A DNA stretch of 14,278 bases from an uncultured Collinsella sp. GTDB taxonomy: Bacteria; Actinomycetota; Coriobacteriia; Coriobacteriales; Coriobacteriaceae. Shown here one piece after another: positions 4,695 to 13,843 of the stretch. Each line of letters begins with the position of its first letter. Position 1 is the first letter of the stretch. The position numbers and the translations under genes are program-made. The stretch covers positions 1 to 14,278 of the forward strand of contig UQVD01000052.1 of the NCBI GenBank assembly GCA_900544385.1, in the 5' to 3' direction. The notes beneath the pieces are model-generated. The model saw nothing but the letters and a program-made list of their open reading frames with translations. It was not told the DNA's origin and searched no databases.

Positions 4695-6705
4695 CATGAC
4701 GCTGTTTATCGCATCGCTTGCCGTCTCGTGCATCGGTGCGCTCGCCTCGGTTCTGCTGATCAAGGCCGATAACGCCGCCAAAACCGCCGGCTGCCTTATC
4801 GGCGCCGTCGCCGCGGTGCTTTCGTTTGTGGCCGGTATCCAGGCCGTGCTGGGCGATGTCACGTCGGTCGACACCATCGTGTTCTTCCCGTTTGCCCATT
4901 TCCAGCTGCTGCTCAATCAGCTGTCCGGCCTGTTCGTGGCGCTCATCTCGGTGCTCGCGTTTGCCGGTTCGATCTACGGTCTCAACTACTTTGATGAGTA
5001 CCCGGGCAAAAAGGGCCGCGCCGGCTTCTTCTTTAACACCTTCGTGGCGTCCATGATGCTCGTCATCACCGCCGACAACGTGTTTTGGTTCCTGGTCGCC
5101 TTTGAGCTCATGTCGCTGACCTCGTACTTCCTGGTCGTGATCGAGGAGAACGAGAATTCCATCCACGGCGGTTGGCTCTACTTTGTGATCGCACACGTGG
5201 GCTTTGTGCTCATCATGGCGAGCTTCCTCACCATGACCAACTTCGCCGGTGGCTCGTTTGCCTTTGCGGATTTCCGCGCTACGCAGTTTAGCCCCGCGGT
5301 CGCATCCGTGTGCTTCGTGCTCGCCTTCTTTGGCTTTGGCGCCAAGGCCGGTATCATCCCGCTGCACGGCTGGCTGCCCAAGGCACATCCCGAGGCGCCG
5401 TCCAACGTGTCGGCCCTCATGTCCGGCGGCATGATCAAGATCGGTATCTTCGGCATCCTCAAGGTTGGTCTCGAACTGCTCTCCGCCTCGGGCGTTCAGG
5501 TTTGGTGGGGCCTTATGGTCATGGTCTTCGGTGCGATCTCGTCGGTTCTCGGCGTGGCCTTCGCCCTGCAGGAGCATGACATCAAGCGCCTGCTGGCCTA
5601 TCACTCCGTCGAGAACATCGGCATCATTCTGCTCGGCGTCGGTGCCTCCATGGCCGCCATGGCGCTCAACTCGGTCGGTATCGCCGTCCTGGCTCTGATG
5701 GCCGCCCTCTACCACACGTTTAACCACGCGATGTTTAAGGGCGAGCTGTTCTTGGGCGCCGGTGCGCTGCTGTACTCCACGGGTACGCGCAATATGGAGA
5801 AGATGGGCGGCCTGTTCCGTCGTATGCCGGCAACGGCCATCTGCTTCCTCGTTGGCGCGCTTGCCATCTCGGCCATCCCGCCCTTTAACGGCTTTGTTTC
5901 CGAGTGGTTTACCTACCAGTCGCTGTTTAATGCCGCCATGCAGGGCGACAAGGCCGTCATGATCGTGGCCGTGTTCGCTGCCGTCGCGCTTGCCATTACC
6001 GGCGCGCTGGCTGTCACGTGCTTCGTCAAGGCCTATGGCGTCTCCTTTGCCTCCGCGCCCCGTTCCGAGGCTGCGGCCAATGCCAAGGAGGTTCCCGCCC
6101 CCATGGTGTTCGCGCAGGGCCTGCTCGCGGCCATCTGCGTCGTGCTGGGCATTGGCGCTCCCGTGATCGCGCCTGTGCTGGTCGATGTCGCCGCGTCCGT
6201 GCTGCATCCGTACGGCGGCGTGTTTGCCGCCGAGGGCATGGAGCTCATGAACCAGTACTCCGGCGCTGCCACCTCCACGCCCGCGATCGCTATTGCGCTC
6301 GTGGTGCTCGTCGGTCTTGCCTGCGGTTATCGCAAGCTCAAGACCGTCGGCAAGGTGCAGAAGTCCCAGCCGTGGGCATGCGGCTATGCTCCCAACGAGC
6401 ATATGCCCGTCGTGGCCACGACCTTTGCCTCCGAGGTGTCCTGGTTTATGCAGCCGCTCTACACGCTGCGCGACCGCTGCACGGCCGTCTGCTGGTCCAT
6501 CGCGCACTTCTTCCAGAAGCTCACCGGTGTGGCCGAGGCTGTGGAGCCCGTACCCGACAAGGTTCTCGTCGATGCCCCGCATAAGGGTGTCGAGAAGCTC
6601 GCCGACCTCGCGACTAAGCTCGAGGGTGGCAACTACAGCATCTATATCTGCTACATCGTCGCGGCACTCGTGGTGTTCCTCGTGCTCGCCGTGCAAATGG
6701 GTTAA
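4687..6705 (+). CDS. hyfB: Hydrogenase-4 membrane subunit HyfB (NuoL/antiporter-like)
   Basis: Integral membrane protein of 672 residues, identical in length to E. coli HyfB, of the NuoL/M/N and Mrp antiporter family. Hydrophobic segments run almost throughout. The ion-channel residues of this family are visible: Glu140 in the fifth-helix motif FWFLVAFELMSLTS, Lys220 in GFGAKAGIIPLHGWLPKAHP with His227 and His234, and Lys251 in MSGGMIKIGIFG. A long hydrophilic stretch near 545-640 precedes a final membrane helix (about 650-671), as in HyfB/HycC. It should help tie electron flow from formate to ion movement across the membrane; direction and ion are not shown by the sequence. AAGGGAG at 4672-4678 is its ribosome-binding site, inside the hyfA end. 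Confidence 0.95.
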   Translation: MDSMTLFIASLAVSCIGALASVLLIKADNAAKTAGCLIGAVAAVLSFVAGIQAVLGDVTSVDTIVFFPFAHFQLLLNQLSGLFVALISVLAFAGSIYGLNYFDEYPGKKGRAGFFFNTFVASMMLVITADNVFWFLVAFELMSLTSYFLVVIEENENSIHGGWLYFVIAHVGFVLIMASFLTMTNFAGGSFAFADFRATQFSPAVASVCFVLAFFGFGAKAGIIPLHGWLPKAHPEAPSNVSALMSGGMIKIGIFGILKVGLELLSASGVQVWWGLMVMVFGAISSVLGVAFALQEHDIKRLLAYHSVENIGIILLGVGASMAAMALNSVGIAVLALMAALYHTFNHAMFKGELFLGAGALLYSTGTRNMEKMGGLFRRMPATAICFLVGALAISAIPPFNGFVSEWFTYQSLFNAAMQGDKAVMIVAVFAAVALAITGALAVTCFVKAYGVSFASAPRSEAAANAKEVPAPMVFAQGLLAAICVVLGIGAPVIAPVLVDVAASVLHPYGGVFAAEGMELMNQYSGAATSTPAIAIALVVLVGLACGYRKLKTVGKVQKSQPWACGYAPNEHMPVVATTFASEVSWFMQPLYTLRDRCTAVCWSIAHFFQKLTGVAEAVEPVPDKVLVDAPHKGVEKLADLATKLEGGNYSIYICYIVAALVVFLVLAVQMG

Positions 6706-6717
6706 GGAGGGGAGAGC

Positions 6718-7644
6718 ATGAACAACATCGTACTTGCCGTTCTGCAGGGCGTGGTCGTCATGGCCGTCGCGCCGTTCTTCTCCGGTCTCGGCCGCGTGAT
6801 CCGCGCCAAGATGCACAACCGTCGCGGCCCCAGCATCATGCAGGACTATCGCGACCTGGCCAAGCTCTTTGCGCGCCCCGAGTCCCAGAGCGAGGACGCG
6901 AGCTTTGCGCTGCGCATTATGCCGCCGCTGTTCTTCGCCGTCGCCTTTATGCTCGCGATGGGCCTGCCGCTCTTTACGGCGCAAAGCCCCATCCCGGTCT
7001 TTGGTGACGCCATCACCATCATGTACAGCCTGGCGCTCGCCCGCTTCTTCTTCGCCCTCTGCGGCGTGGATTCGTCCAACGCCTACGCCGGTATCGGCGG
7101 CGTCCGCGAGCTGCTCATGAGCGTGCTCATCGAGCCGTCCATGCTGCTGGCGCTGTTTGCCGCCGCCCTGGTGTGCGGTTCCACCGACATCGCCACCATG
7201 GGTCAGCACATCATGACGGGCGCCATCGACGCGCCGGTCGCCGTGATCCTCGCCGGCATCGCCTTTGCGATCGCCTGCTACATGGAACTCGGCAAGCTGC
7301 CGTTTGATCAGGCCGAGGCCGAGCAGGAGCTTCAGGAAGGTCCGCTCGCCGAGCTTTCCGGCCCGTCGCTTGCGATGGCCAAGCTCGCCATGTCCATGAA
7401 GCAGGTCCTGGTCGTCGCCTGGTTCTGCGCGATCTTCGTCCCCTGGGGCGAGCCCGCGACCGTGGGCGCCGCCGCTGTTCTGGGTGCAGTCATCTTCCTG
7501 GTGAAGTGCCTGATCGATTTTGTCGTATGCGGCGTGATCGAGAACTCCTGCTCGCGCTCGCGTTTTAAGGTACTCGGTAATCAGACCTGGGCCGTCGTGG
7601 GCATCGCCGTTCTGGCGTTTGTCTTCGTGGTCGTCGGCGTGTAG
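6718..7644 (+). CDS. hyfC: Hydrogenase-4 membrane anchor HyfC (NuoH-like)
   Basis: Integral membrane protein of 308 residues (E. coli HycD 307, HyfC 315) that anchors the soluble hydrogenase arm and connects it to the antiporter-like subunits. About eight hydrophobic segments are seen. The family's key cytoplasmic loop is present at 190-215: ELGKLPFDQAEAEQEL followed by EGPLAELSGP. The acidic and Arg-rich N-terminal motif RAKMHNRRGPSIMQDYRDL (29-47) is also typical. In complex I the equivalent loop lines the quinone chamber; hydrogenases of this group use no quinone, so here it is likely structural or for proton relay. A strong AGGAGG (6705-6710) overlaps the hyfB stop, 12 bases intergenic. 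Confidence 0.95.
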   Translation: MNNIVLAVLQGVVVMAVAPFFSGLGRVIRAKMHNRRGPSIMQDYRDLAKLFARPESQSEDASFALRIMPPLFFAVAFMLAMGLPLFTAQSPIPVFGDAITIMYSLALARFFFALCGVDSSNAYAGIGGVRELLMSVLIEPSMLLALFAAALVCGSTDIATMGQHIMTGAIDAPVAVILAGIAFAIACYMELGKLPFDQAEAEQELQEGPLAELSGPSLAMAKLAMSMKQVLVVAWFCAIFVPWGEPATVGAAAVLGAVIFLVKCLIDFVVCGVIENSCSRSRFKVLGNQTWAVVGIAVLAFVFVVVGV

Positions 7645-7659
7645 GAGAAGGGAGAAACA

Positions 7660-9117
7660 ATGTCATTTGCAGTCAGTCTGTCCCTTCTCGGCTTGGTCGC
7701 TATCGCGGCCCCGATGGTGGCCTCGGTGCTCGTCGCCCTGTTCCCCCGTCCGTACGCCAAGTGGTTCAGCGTTTTGGGTGCCGCCGTCTCGACGGTCTGC
7801 ACCATCGCCCTCGCCGCGAATTTCGCTGGTGCCGGCATGCCCGACACGCAGGTCCCCCTGATCTCGTTTGGGCAGACCCTCGTCATGGGATTCACCTTCG
7901 ATCGCATGAGCACGCTGCTCGCGCCCGCCTTTGTGGGTATCGGCCTGCTTGTCGTGATCTATTCGATTCCCTATATGAGCGAGAATAACCGTGAGCATCC
8001 CGACGCACCGCGTCGTCGCTTCTACGCGTACCTCGCGACCTTCATCGGCGCCATGGCCGGTCTCGTGTACAGCTCGACCCTTTTGGGCCAGCTCGTGTTC
8101 TTTGAGATCACGGGTGCGTGCTCTTGGGGCCTCATTAGCTACTACATGACGCCTACGGCCAAGAAGGCCGGCATGAAGGCTCTGATCATTACGCATATCG
8201 GTGCGCTCGGCCTGTATCTGGGCGCCGCCATCGTGTTTGCCCATACCGGCACCTTCGCCATTACCGCGATTGCCGGCCTCGACGCCAAGCTCAAGGCTAT
8301 CGTCCTTTTGCTCGTGCTGTTTGCGGCCTGGGCCAAGTCCGCACAGGTTCCCATGTACATGTGGCTGCCTTCGGCCATGGAGGCGCCGACGCCTGTTTCG
8401 GCCTACCTGCATGGCGCCTCGATGGTTAAGGTCGGCGTGTGCGTGTTCGCGCGTGCACTCGTCTCTGCCGGCGAGATCCCCGAGATCGTGGGTTGGGTCG
8501 CCATTATCGACGCCATGGTCACCATGCTCTTTGGCTTCCTTATGTACCTGCCGCAAAAGGACATGAAGCGTCTGCTGGCCTTCTCCACGATCGCCCAGCT
8601 CTCCTATGTGTTCTTTGGTCTGGGCCTTTCGGTCTTTGGCAGCCAGCTGGCCTTCGATGGCGCCGTCTGCCACATCTTTAACCACGCTTTCGCCAAGACG
8701 CTGTTCTTCCTGATCGCCGGTTCGTTCTCCTTTACGCTCGGCACGCGTATGCTGCCCAAGCTTCGCGGCATCGTAAAGAAGTACCCGATCTCGGGCGTGG
8801 GCTTCGGTGTCGCGGCACTCGCTATTGCCGGCGTGCCGCCCATGAACACGTTCTTCTCGAAGTTCCAGATCATCGCCGGCGGCTTTTCTGTAGGTGCCGG
8901 CAACGTCGCGATCCTGGTGCTCGTGTGCATCATGGTCGCCGAGACCGTCGCCACCTTCGCCTGGTTCCTCAAGTGGATGGGCTATTGCCTGCCCGGCGAG
9001 CCGAGCGAAGAGGTCGCTGCGGGAGCCCCGCTTCCCCGTGCGATGGCGTTCGTGTTCATCGTGCTCATCATCATGGTCATCGTCAGCGGCCCGCTTTCGG
9101 CCAGCTGGATCGGTTAG
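7660..9117 (+). CDS. hyfD: Hydrogenase-4 membrane subunit HyfD (antiporter-like)
   Basis: Second antiporter-like membrane subunit, 485 residues (E. coli HyfD 479). Family marks are Glu149 (LVFFEITGACSWGL), Lys226 (WAKSAQVPMYMWLP), Glu241 and His251 (MEAPTPVSAYLHGASMVKVG) and Lys257. It is hydrophobic along its whole length, with about fourteen likely membrane helices. HyfD is one of the subunits that distinguishes hydrogenase-4 from the smaller hydrogenase-3, which lacks HyfD, E and F, so its presence sets the type of this locus. Ribosome-binding site AGAAGGGAGA ends a few bases before the ATG; the gap to hyfC is 15 bases. An ion-translocating role is inferred from conserved charged residues. 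Confidence 0.94.
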   Translation: MSFAVSLSLLGLVAIAAPMVASVLVALFPRPYAKWFSVLGAAVSTVCTIALAANFAGAGMPDTQVPLISFGQTLVMGFTFDRMSTLLAPAFVGIGLLVVIYSIPYMSENNREHPDAPRRRFYAYLATFIGAMAGLVYSSTLLGQLVFFEITGACSWGLISYYMTPTAKKAGMKALIITHIGALGLYLGAAIVFAHTGTFAITAIAGLDAKLKAIVLLLVLFAAWAKSAQVPMYMWLPSAMEAPTPVSAYLHGASMVKVGVCVFARALVSAGEIPEIVGWVAIIDAMVTMLFGFLMYLPQKDMKRLLAFSTIAQLSYVFFGLGLSVFGSQLAFDGAVCHIFNHAFAKTLFFLIAGSFSFTLGTRMLPKLRGIVKKYPISGVGFGVAALAIAGVPPMNTFFSKFQIIAGGFSVGAGNVAILVLVCIMVAETVATFAWFLKWMGYCLPGEPSEEVAAGAPLPRAMAFVFIVLIIMVIVSGPLSASWIG

Positions 9118-9130
9118 GAGGTATAACGAC

Positions 9131-9784
9131 ATGGGTTATTCGATCGTCAACATCCTTGGCGGCCTTCTGATCGTCACGTCCACCATGGTGGTCGTCTCCA
9201 AGAACATCAAACATGCCATCAACTGGTATGCGGTGCAGTCGCTGGTGCTCGTGGGGCTGCTCGCTACGCTCGGTGCCACCACCGGTGCGCAGGAGCTGCT
9301 TATGTGGGCCGGATCTGCCTTTATCACCAAGGTCGTCCTGGTCCCTTATATCCTCAACCGCGCATACAAGAAGATGGGCGAGCCGAGCGACGCATCACTC
9401 AAGGCCGGCCTTAAGCCCGCGTGGGCCATCTGCATCATCGCCGTGGAGGTCGCGATTTGCTTTGCCGTCGTGACGCAGATCAGCCTTCCCACGGCCGAGG
9501 TCGCAACGCCTGCGCTCGCTATTAGCTTCGCTCACTTCTTTGTGGGCCTCACCTGCATCATCTCGCAGCGCAACATCATGAAGCAGATCTTTGGTTACTG
9601 CCTTATGGAAAACGGCAGCCACGTGACGCTCGCGCTTTTGGCCCCCACCGCTCCCGAGATCATCGAGATCGGTATCGCCACCGACGCCATCTTTGCCGTC
9701 ATCATCATGTCCATCGTCGTGCGTCGCATTTGGGACGACTCCCACTCGCTCGATGCGCGCGACCTGTCCGAGCTGAGGGGGTAG
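9131..9784 (+). CDS. hyfE: Hydrogenase-4 membrane subunit HyfE (NuoK-like)
   Basis: Integral membrane protein of 217 residues (E. coli HyfE 216). About six to seven hydrophobic segments are visible; the C-terminal half contains the NuoK-like stretch QIFGYCLMENGSHVTLAL (152-169) with Glu160 inside the membrane. By homology it sits between HyfC and the antiporter-like subunits in the membrane arm. The ATG at 9131 is chosen because AGGAGGT (9116-9122, overlapping the hyfD stop) lies 8 bases upstream, although the frame stays open back to 8894 inside hyfD. The last residues (WDDSHSLDARDLSELRG) are soluble. The gap to hyfF is 3 bases. Confidence 0.93.
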   Translation: MGYSIVNILGGLLIVTSTMVVVSKNIKHAINWYAVQSLVLVGLLATLGATTGAQELLMWAGSAFITKVVLVPYILNRAYKKMGEPSDASLKAGLKPAWAICIIAVEVAICFAVVTQISLPTAEVATPALAISFAHFFVGLTCIISQRNIMKQIFGYCLMENGSHVTLALLAPTAPEIIEIGIATDAIFAVIIMSIVVRRIWDDSHSLDARDLSELRG

Positions 9785-9787
9785 TCC

Positions 9788-11347
9788 ATGGAAACGTTGA
9801 TTCTCGCCCTGCTCGCGACTCCTTTGGTGTTCTCGCTGGTCATGGCGTTTTTGCCCAAGAACACGTCCTATAACGTGTTTGCCGGTCTCAACCTGGTCTC
9901 CGTCGCAGCCGTCCTGGTGCTGTCGATTGTGACGGCCGGTGACGTCCTTATGAGCGGCGACACCGCGAGCGCTCTTGGCCTGTGGTTCCACCTCGATTCG
10001 CTGGGCGCCATCTTCGTGCTGCTCATCGGCTTTATCGGTTTTCTTACGGGGCTGTTCTCGCTGCCCTATGTAAAGGCCGATATCGAGGAAGGCTCCATGC
10101 CCGCCGAGCGCGCCAAGCAGTATTTTGCGCTGTTTAGCCTGTTTGTGTTCACCATGCTGCTCGCGTGCCTGTCCAACAACATGATCCTCACGTGGGCCGC
10201 CGTTGAGGCAACCACGCTTTCCACCGTGTTCCTCGTGGGTATCTACAAGAACAAGACGGCCCTCGAGGCTTCTTGGAAGTATGCGATGGTCTGCACCGCC
10301 GGCGTGGCCTTTGGCCTGTTCGGTACGCTGCTGATCTACGCCAACGCCGCCGACGTGATTCCCAACGCCCACGAGGCCGCATTCCTGTCGTGCGTGCTGC
10401 CGTATGCCGACCAGTTCGACCCGACGCTCATGCGCCTCGCGTTTGCGTTTATCGTGATCGGCTTTGGCACCAAGGCCGGCCTGTTCCCCATGCACACTTG
10501 GCTGCCCGATGCCCACTCCCAGGCCCCGAGCCCTGTCTCGGCCCTGCTCTCGGGCGTGCTGCTTAAGTGCGCCATGCTTGTGATCATGCGCTTCTACGGC
10601 TTTACCATCCAGGCCGTGGGCGCCGAGTATCCGCAACTTTTGCTGCTGATCGTCGGCACGCTGTCCATTTTGGTGGCGGCGCTCTCGATGTTTCGTCAGG
10701 ACGACCTCAAGCGCCGCTTTGCGTACTCGTCTGTGGAGAACGTGGGCGTTATCGCCCTGTGCCTGGGTATCGGTGGCCCGCTGGGTATCGCCGCGGCCCT
10801 GCTGCACTGCGTGTTCCACGGCTTTACCAAGACGCTTGCCTTCTGCGTGTCCGGCAACATCCAGCACGCTTTTGGCACGCGTAGCCTGGCCAAGATCCAG
10901 GGCGTCGTCGAGGTTGCCCCCGCAACCGCCGCGCTCGCCGTCCTGGCGCTGCTCGGTCTTGGTGCCTTCCCGCCCTTTGGCATGTTTATCTCCGAGTTCC
11001 TGACTTTTGTCGCCGGTGTTACCGCCGGTCCCATGTGGCTGGTCGTCGTGGTCGCCCTCGGTCTTACCGTGGCCATCTCCGCGCTCACCCGTATCGCACT
11101 CAAGTCGGTATTCGGCCATGCGCCCCAGGGCATGGGCAAGCATGAGGCCCCGGCGCTCATGCTTATCCCCGAAATCATCCTGGCTGTCATGATCTTGTGG
11201 TTTGGCATCGCCACCCCGCTGCCTCTCGTGCACGGTGTGGAGACCGCGACCGGCATCGTGCTCGAGCAGAGCACCGAGGAACTTCACGCGACGCCGATGT
11301 ACCGCGCTGTGTTCGGTACCGAGACCGCTCAGAGCGAGGTGGAGTAA
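9788..11347 (+). CDS. hyfF: Hydrogenase-4 membrane subunit HyfF (antiporter-like)
   Basis: Third antiporter-like subunit, 519 residues (E. coli HyfF 526). Conserved charged membrane residues are Glu140 (WAAVEATTLSTVFLVG), Lys229 and His236 (GFGTKAGLFPMHTWLP), His243 (DAHSQAPSPVSALL) and Lys260 (SGVLLKCAML). The pattern resembles NuoM/N closely. With HyfB and HyfD it gives the complex three antiporter-like units, as in hydrogenase-4 and unlike hydrogenase-3 with one. Three bases separate it from hyfE and three from hyfG, so translation is tightly coupled. The C-terminal 40 residues are hydrophilic. Confidence 0.94.
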   Translation: METLILALLATPLVFSLVMAFLPKNTSYNVFAGLNLVSVAAVLVLSIVTAGDVLMSGDTASALGLWFHLDSLGAIFVLLIGFIGFLTGLFSLPYVKADIEEGSMPAERAKQYFALFSLFVFTMLLACLSNNMILTWAAVEATTLSTVFLVGIYKNKTALEASWKYAMVCTAGVAFGLFGTLLIYANAADVIPNAHEAAFLSCVLPYADQFDPTLMRLAFAFIVIGFGTKAGLFPMHTWLPDAHSQAPSPVSALLSGVLLKCAMLVIMRFYGFTIQAVGAEYPQLLLLIVGTLSILVAALSMFRQDDLKRRFAYSSVENVGVIALCLGIGGPLGIAAALLHCVFHGFTKTLAFCVSGNIQHAFGTRSLAKIQGVVEVAPATAALAVLALLGLGAFPPFGMFISEFLTFVAGVTAGPMWLVVVVALGLTVAISALTRIALKSVFGHAPQGMGKHEAPALMLIPEIILAVMILWFGIATPLPLVHGVETATGIVLEQSTEELHATPMYRAVFGTETAQSEVE

Positions 11348-11350
11348 CGA

Positions 11351-13123
11351 ATGATTGAAACTGAGAACAAGGTGTATGCCCGTCGCTGCGAGAGCCATGT
11401 CGAGGCCCTGCGCCGCGCCGTTCCGGGCTGCATCGAAAAGGTCGAGTGGCAGTGCGAGGACCAGCTGACGATTACCGTCAAGCAGGACAAGCTGCCCGAG
11501 GCCGTCCACTACCTGTACTACGAGCGCTACGGCTGGATTCCCGTGATCATCGGCAACGATGAGCGCAGCCTGTGCGGCCGTTACGTCGTGTACTACGTCA
11601 TCTCCATGGAGGGGGAGGATCCCGGCTGGGTGACCGTGCGCACCGAGGTCGATCCCGCCAAGATGACGTTCCCGTCCGTGACGCCGTTCGTCCCCGCCTG
11701 CGTGTGGGGCGAGCGCGAGCTGCGCGACATGTTCGGCCTGATCCCCGAGGGCCTGCCCGATCGTCGCCGCCTGGTGCTGCCCGACGATTGGCCCAGCGGC
11801 CTGTACCCGCTGCGCAAGGACTCCATGGACTACCGCTTCCGTCCCGCTCCCGCGAGCGACATGGAAAACTACGAGTTCTTGGCCGATACCAAGGGCAAGG
11901 AGACGACGCTCGTCCCCATGGGCCCGTTGCACATTACCTCCGACGAGCCCGGCCACTTCCGCCTGTTCGTTGAGGGCGAGACGATCGTCGACGCCGACTA
12001 CCGTCTGTTCTACGTGCACCGCGGTATGGAGAAGGTCGCCGAGACGCGCCTGAACTATGACGCCGTGACGTTCCTCGCCGACCGCATCTGTGGCATCTGC
12101 GGCTGCGCCCACTCGGTGGCCTACGCCGAGGCCGTCGAGCGCGCCCAGGGCATTCATGTCCCGCTGCGCGCCCAGTACATCCGCGCCATCATGCTCGAGG
12201 TCGAGCGTCTGCACTCGCACCTGCTCAATATTGGCCTCGCATCGCACTACACGGGCTTCGACTCCGGCTTCCAGCAGTTCTTCCGCGTCCGCGAGAAGTC
12301 CATGGACCTGGCCGAGAAGCTTTCCGGTCACCGCAAGACCTACGGTCTCAACGTGATCGGCGGCGTGCGTCGCGACATTTTGGCCGAGCAGAAGCTCTCC
12401 ACGCTCACGACCATCCACCAGCTGCGCTCCGAGGTTCAGGAGCTCGTCGACGTCTTGCTCTCCACGCCCAACTTTATTGAGCGTACGAGCGGTATCGGCA
12501 TTCTGGACCGCAAGATCGCACGCGACTTCTCGCCGGTCGGCCCGCTCATGCGTGGCTCGGGCTATGCCCGCGACGTGCGCTTTGACCATCCCTTCGACGG
12601 CTACGCCGATCCGGACGTCCAAAAGATGCACGCCGCTACGGCCGATACCTGCGATGCCTTCGGCCGTACCGCCGTCCGCATCCAGGAGGTCTACGATTCG
12701 ATCGACATGATCGAGACCATGCTCGAGAACTGCCCGTCGGGCCCCATCCTTACCACGGATTGGGAATACACCCCGCACAAGTACGCCATCGGCGCCACCG
12801 AGGCTCCGCGCGGCGAGGACGTGCACTGGGCCATGCTCGGCAACAACCAGAAGTGCTACCGCTGGCGCGCCAAGGCGGCCACGTACAGCAACTGGCCGGT
12901 CCTGCGCTACATGTTCCGCGGCAACACCGTGGGCGACGCGGCGCTGATCGTCGGCTCGCTTGACCCGTGCTACTCCTGCACCGACCGCGTGACGGTGACC
13001 GATGTCGCCGCCAAGCGCGACCACGTGCTCGACAAGGAGCAGTTCGAGAACGTCTGGCGCGACAAGTCGCCGCTTGCGGGCGAGGGCACCATGGCCGCTC
13101 CGCTCGATGAGGAGGCGCTCTAA
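11351..13123 (+). CDS. hyfG: [NiFe] hydrogenase large subunit HyfG, group 4a
   Basis: Catalytic subunit that reduces protons to H2. 590 residues (E. coli HyfG 571, HycE 569), made of an N-terminal NuoC-like domain (about 1-165) fused to a NuoD-like large-subunit domain. The four Ni-Fe ligands are present: C247 and C250 in RICGICGCAHS, and C540 and C543 in DPCYSCTDR. The family motif YVHRGMEKVAE is at 221-231. After Arg546 there remain 44 residues; in the family a C-terminal peptide after this Arg is removed by a HycI-type protease once Ni is inserted, so the mature protein should end near 546. No protease or hyp genes are in the window. It is cytoplasmic, attached through HyfH, HyfI and HyfC. 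Confidence 0.96.
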   Translation: MIETENKVYARRCESHVEALRRAVPGCIEKVEWQCEDQLTITVKQDKLPEAVHYLYYERYGWIPVIIGNDERSLCGRYVVYYVISMEGEDPGWVTVRTEVDPAKMTFPSVTPFVPACVWGERELRDMFGLIPEGLPDRRRLVLPDDWPSGLYPLRKDSMDYRFRPAPASDMENYEFLADTKGKETTLVPMGPLHITSDEPGHFRLFVEGETIVDADYRLFYVHRGMEKVAETRLNYDAVTFLADRICGICGCAHSVAYAEAVERAQGIHVPLRAQYIRAIMLEVERLHSHLLNIGLASHYTGFDSGFQQFFRVREKSMDLAEKLSGHRKTYGLNVIGGVRRDILAEQKLSTLTTIHQLRSEVQELVDVLLSTPNFIERTSGIGILDRKIARDFSPVGPLMRGSGYARDVRFDHPFDGYADPDVQKMHAATADTCDAFGRTAVRIQEVYDSIDMIETMLENCPSGPILTTDWEYTPHKYAIGATEAPRGEDVHWAMLGNNQKCYRWRAKAATYSNWPVLRYMFRGNTVGDAALIVGSLDPCYSCTDRVTVTDVAAKRDHVLDKEQFENVWRDKSPLAGEGTMAAPLDEEAL

Positions 13124-13124
13124 T

Positions 13125-13841
13125 ATGCTGAAGCTTTGGAAGGTTAACGCCAAGGCCGGCGACGCGACGGTCAAGTACCCGTTTGCGCCGTTTCCCACCA
13201 ACAAGGACATGCGCGGCAAGCCCGAGCACAATGCCGAGCTCTGCATCGCCTGCGGTGCCTGCGGCGTGGCTTGTCCGGCCGATGCCATTCGCATGGACAC
13301 CGACCTTGCGGCCGATACCATTACCTGGTCGATCGACTACGGCCGCTGCATCTTTTGCGGCCGTTGCGAGGAGGCCTGCCCCATGGAGGCCATCAAGCTC
13401 ACCGAGGAGTTTGAGCTGGCCGTCATGAGCAAGGACGACCTCACCAGCAAGAGCGTCTACACGCTCGAGCACTGCTCGCGTTGCGGCAAGCCGTTTGCCC
13501 CGCACAAGGAGATCGACTACGCTAAACGCCTGCTGCAAAAGGCCGGCGGCATGGAGGCCGAGCAGGCCGCCCGTACCGTCGGTATGTGCCAGGAGTGCAA
13601 GCGCGAGCTCGACGCCCTGCGCGCCGCTTCGGCCGTAAAGACCGGCAACGCTGCCGGCATGGCTGCCAACGAGACGCTTGCGTCCGGTGAGCCCCAGGGC
13701 CCCGGCATGGAGTATCTGGGCGGCCACGGCGTGAACCCGGAGTATATCGATCGTGAGCTCAATCCCGATGCGCCCGAGATTCCCGCCGGTCCTGCGCCGG
13801 TCGAGGGCATCATCATGGATTTTGATACGAAGGAGGAGTAA
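13125..13841 (+). CDS. hyfH: Hydrogenase-4 two-cluster ferredoxin subunit HyfH, extended
   Basis: Electron-transfer subunit related to NuoI and HycF. Two [4Fe-4S] sites are C40/43/46/50 ([12 protein letters not shown]) and C75/78/81/85 ([12 protein letters not shown]), in the usual cross-paired order. A further pair of CxxC motifs, C117/120 ([10 protein letters not shown]) and C155/158 (CQECK), could bind a metal such as Zn or Fe, as in HycF. The family length is about 180; this protein has 238 residues, the extra part (about 170-238) being rich in Ala, Gly and Pro and acidic. The ATG at 13125 follows AGGAGG (13110-13115) by 9 bases; the frame continues upstream inside hyfG without ferredoxin sequence. 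One base separates it from the hyfG stop. Confidence 0.94.
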   Translation: MLKLWKVNAKAGDATVKYPFAPFPTNKDMRGKPEHNAELCIACGACGVACPADAIRMDTDLAADTITWSIDYGRCIFCGRCEEACPMEAIKLTEEFELAVMSKDDLTSKSVYTLEHCSRCGKPFAPHKEIDYAKRLLQKAGGMEAEQAARTVGMCQECKRELDALRAASAVKTGNAAGMAANETLASGEPQGPGMEYLGGHGVNPEYIDRELNPDAPEIPAGPAPVEGIIMDFDTKEE

Positions 13842-13843
13842 CC

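Noticed and set aside
4636..7209. An 857-codon open frame on the minus strand
   Set aside because: Antisense to hyfB and hyfC, with the same biased composition. It is a shadow of GC-rich coding sequence.
7663..9132. A 489-codon open frame on the minus strand
   Set aside because: It mirrors hyfD almost exactly and has no protein-family features.
9395..13321. A 1308-codon open frame on the minus strand
   Set aside because: It lies antisense to hyfE-hyfH, all clearly identified. Its translation is low-complexity, rich in His, Gly, Asp, Glu and Arg, as expected opposite GC-rich codons; it has no recognisable domain.
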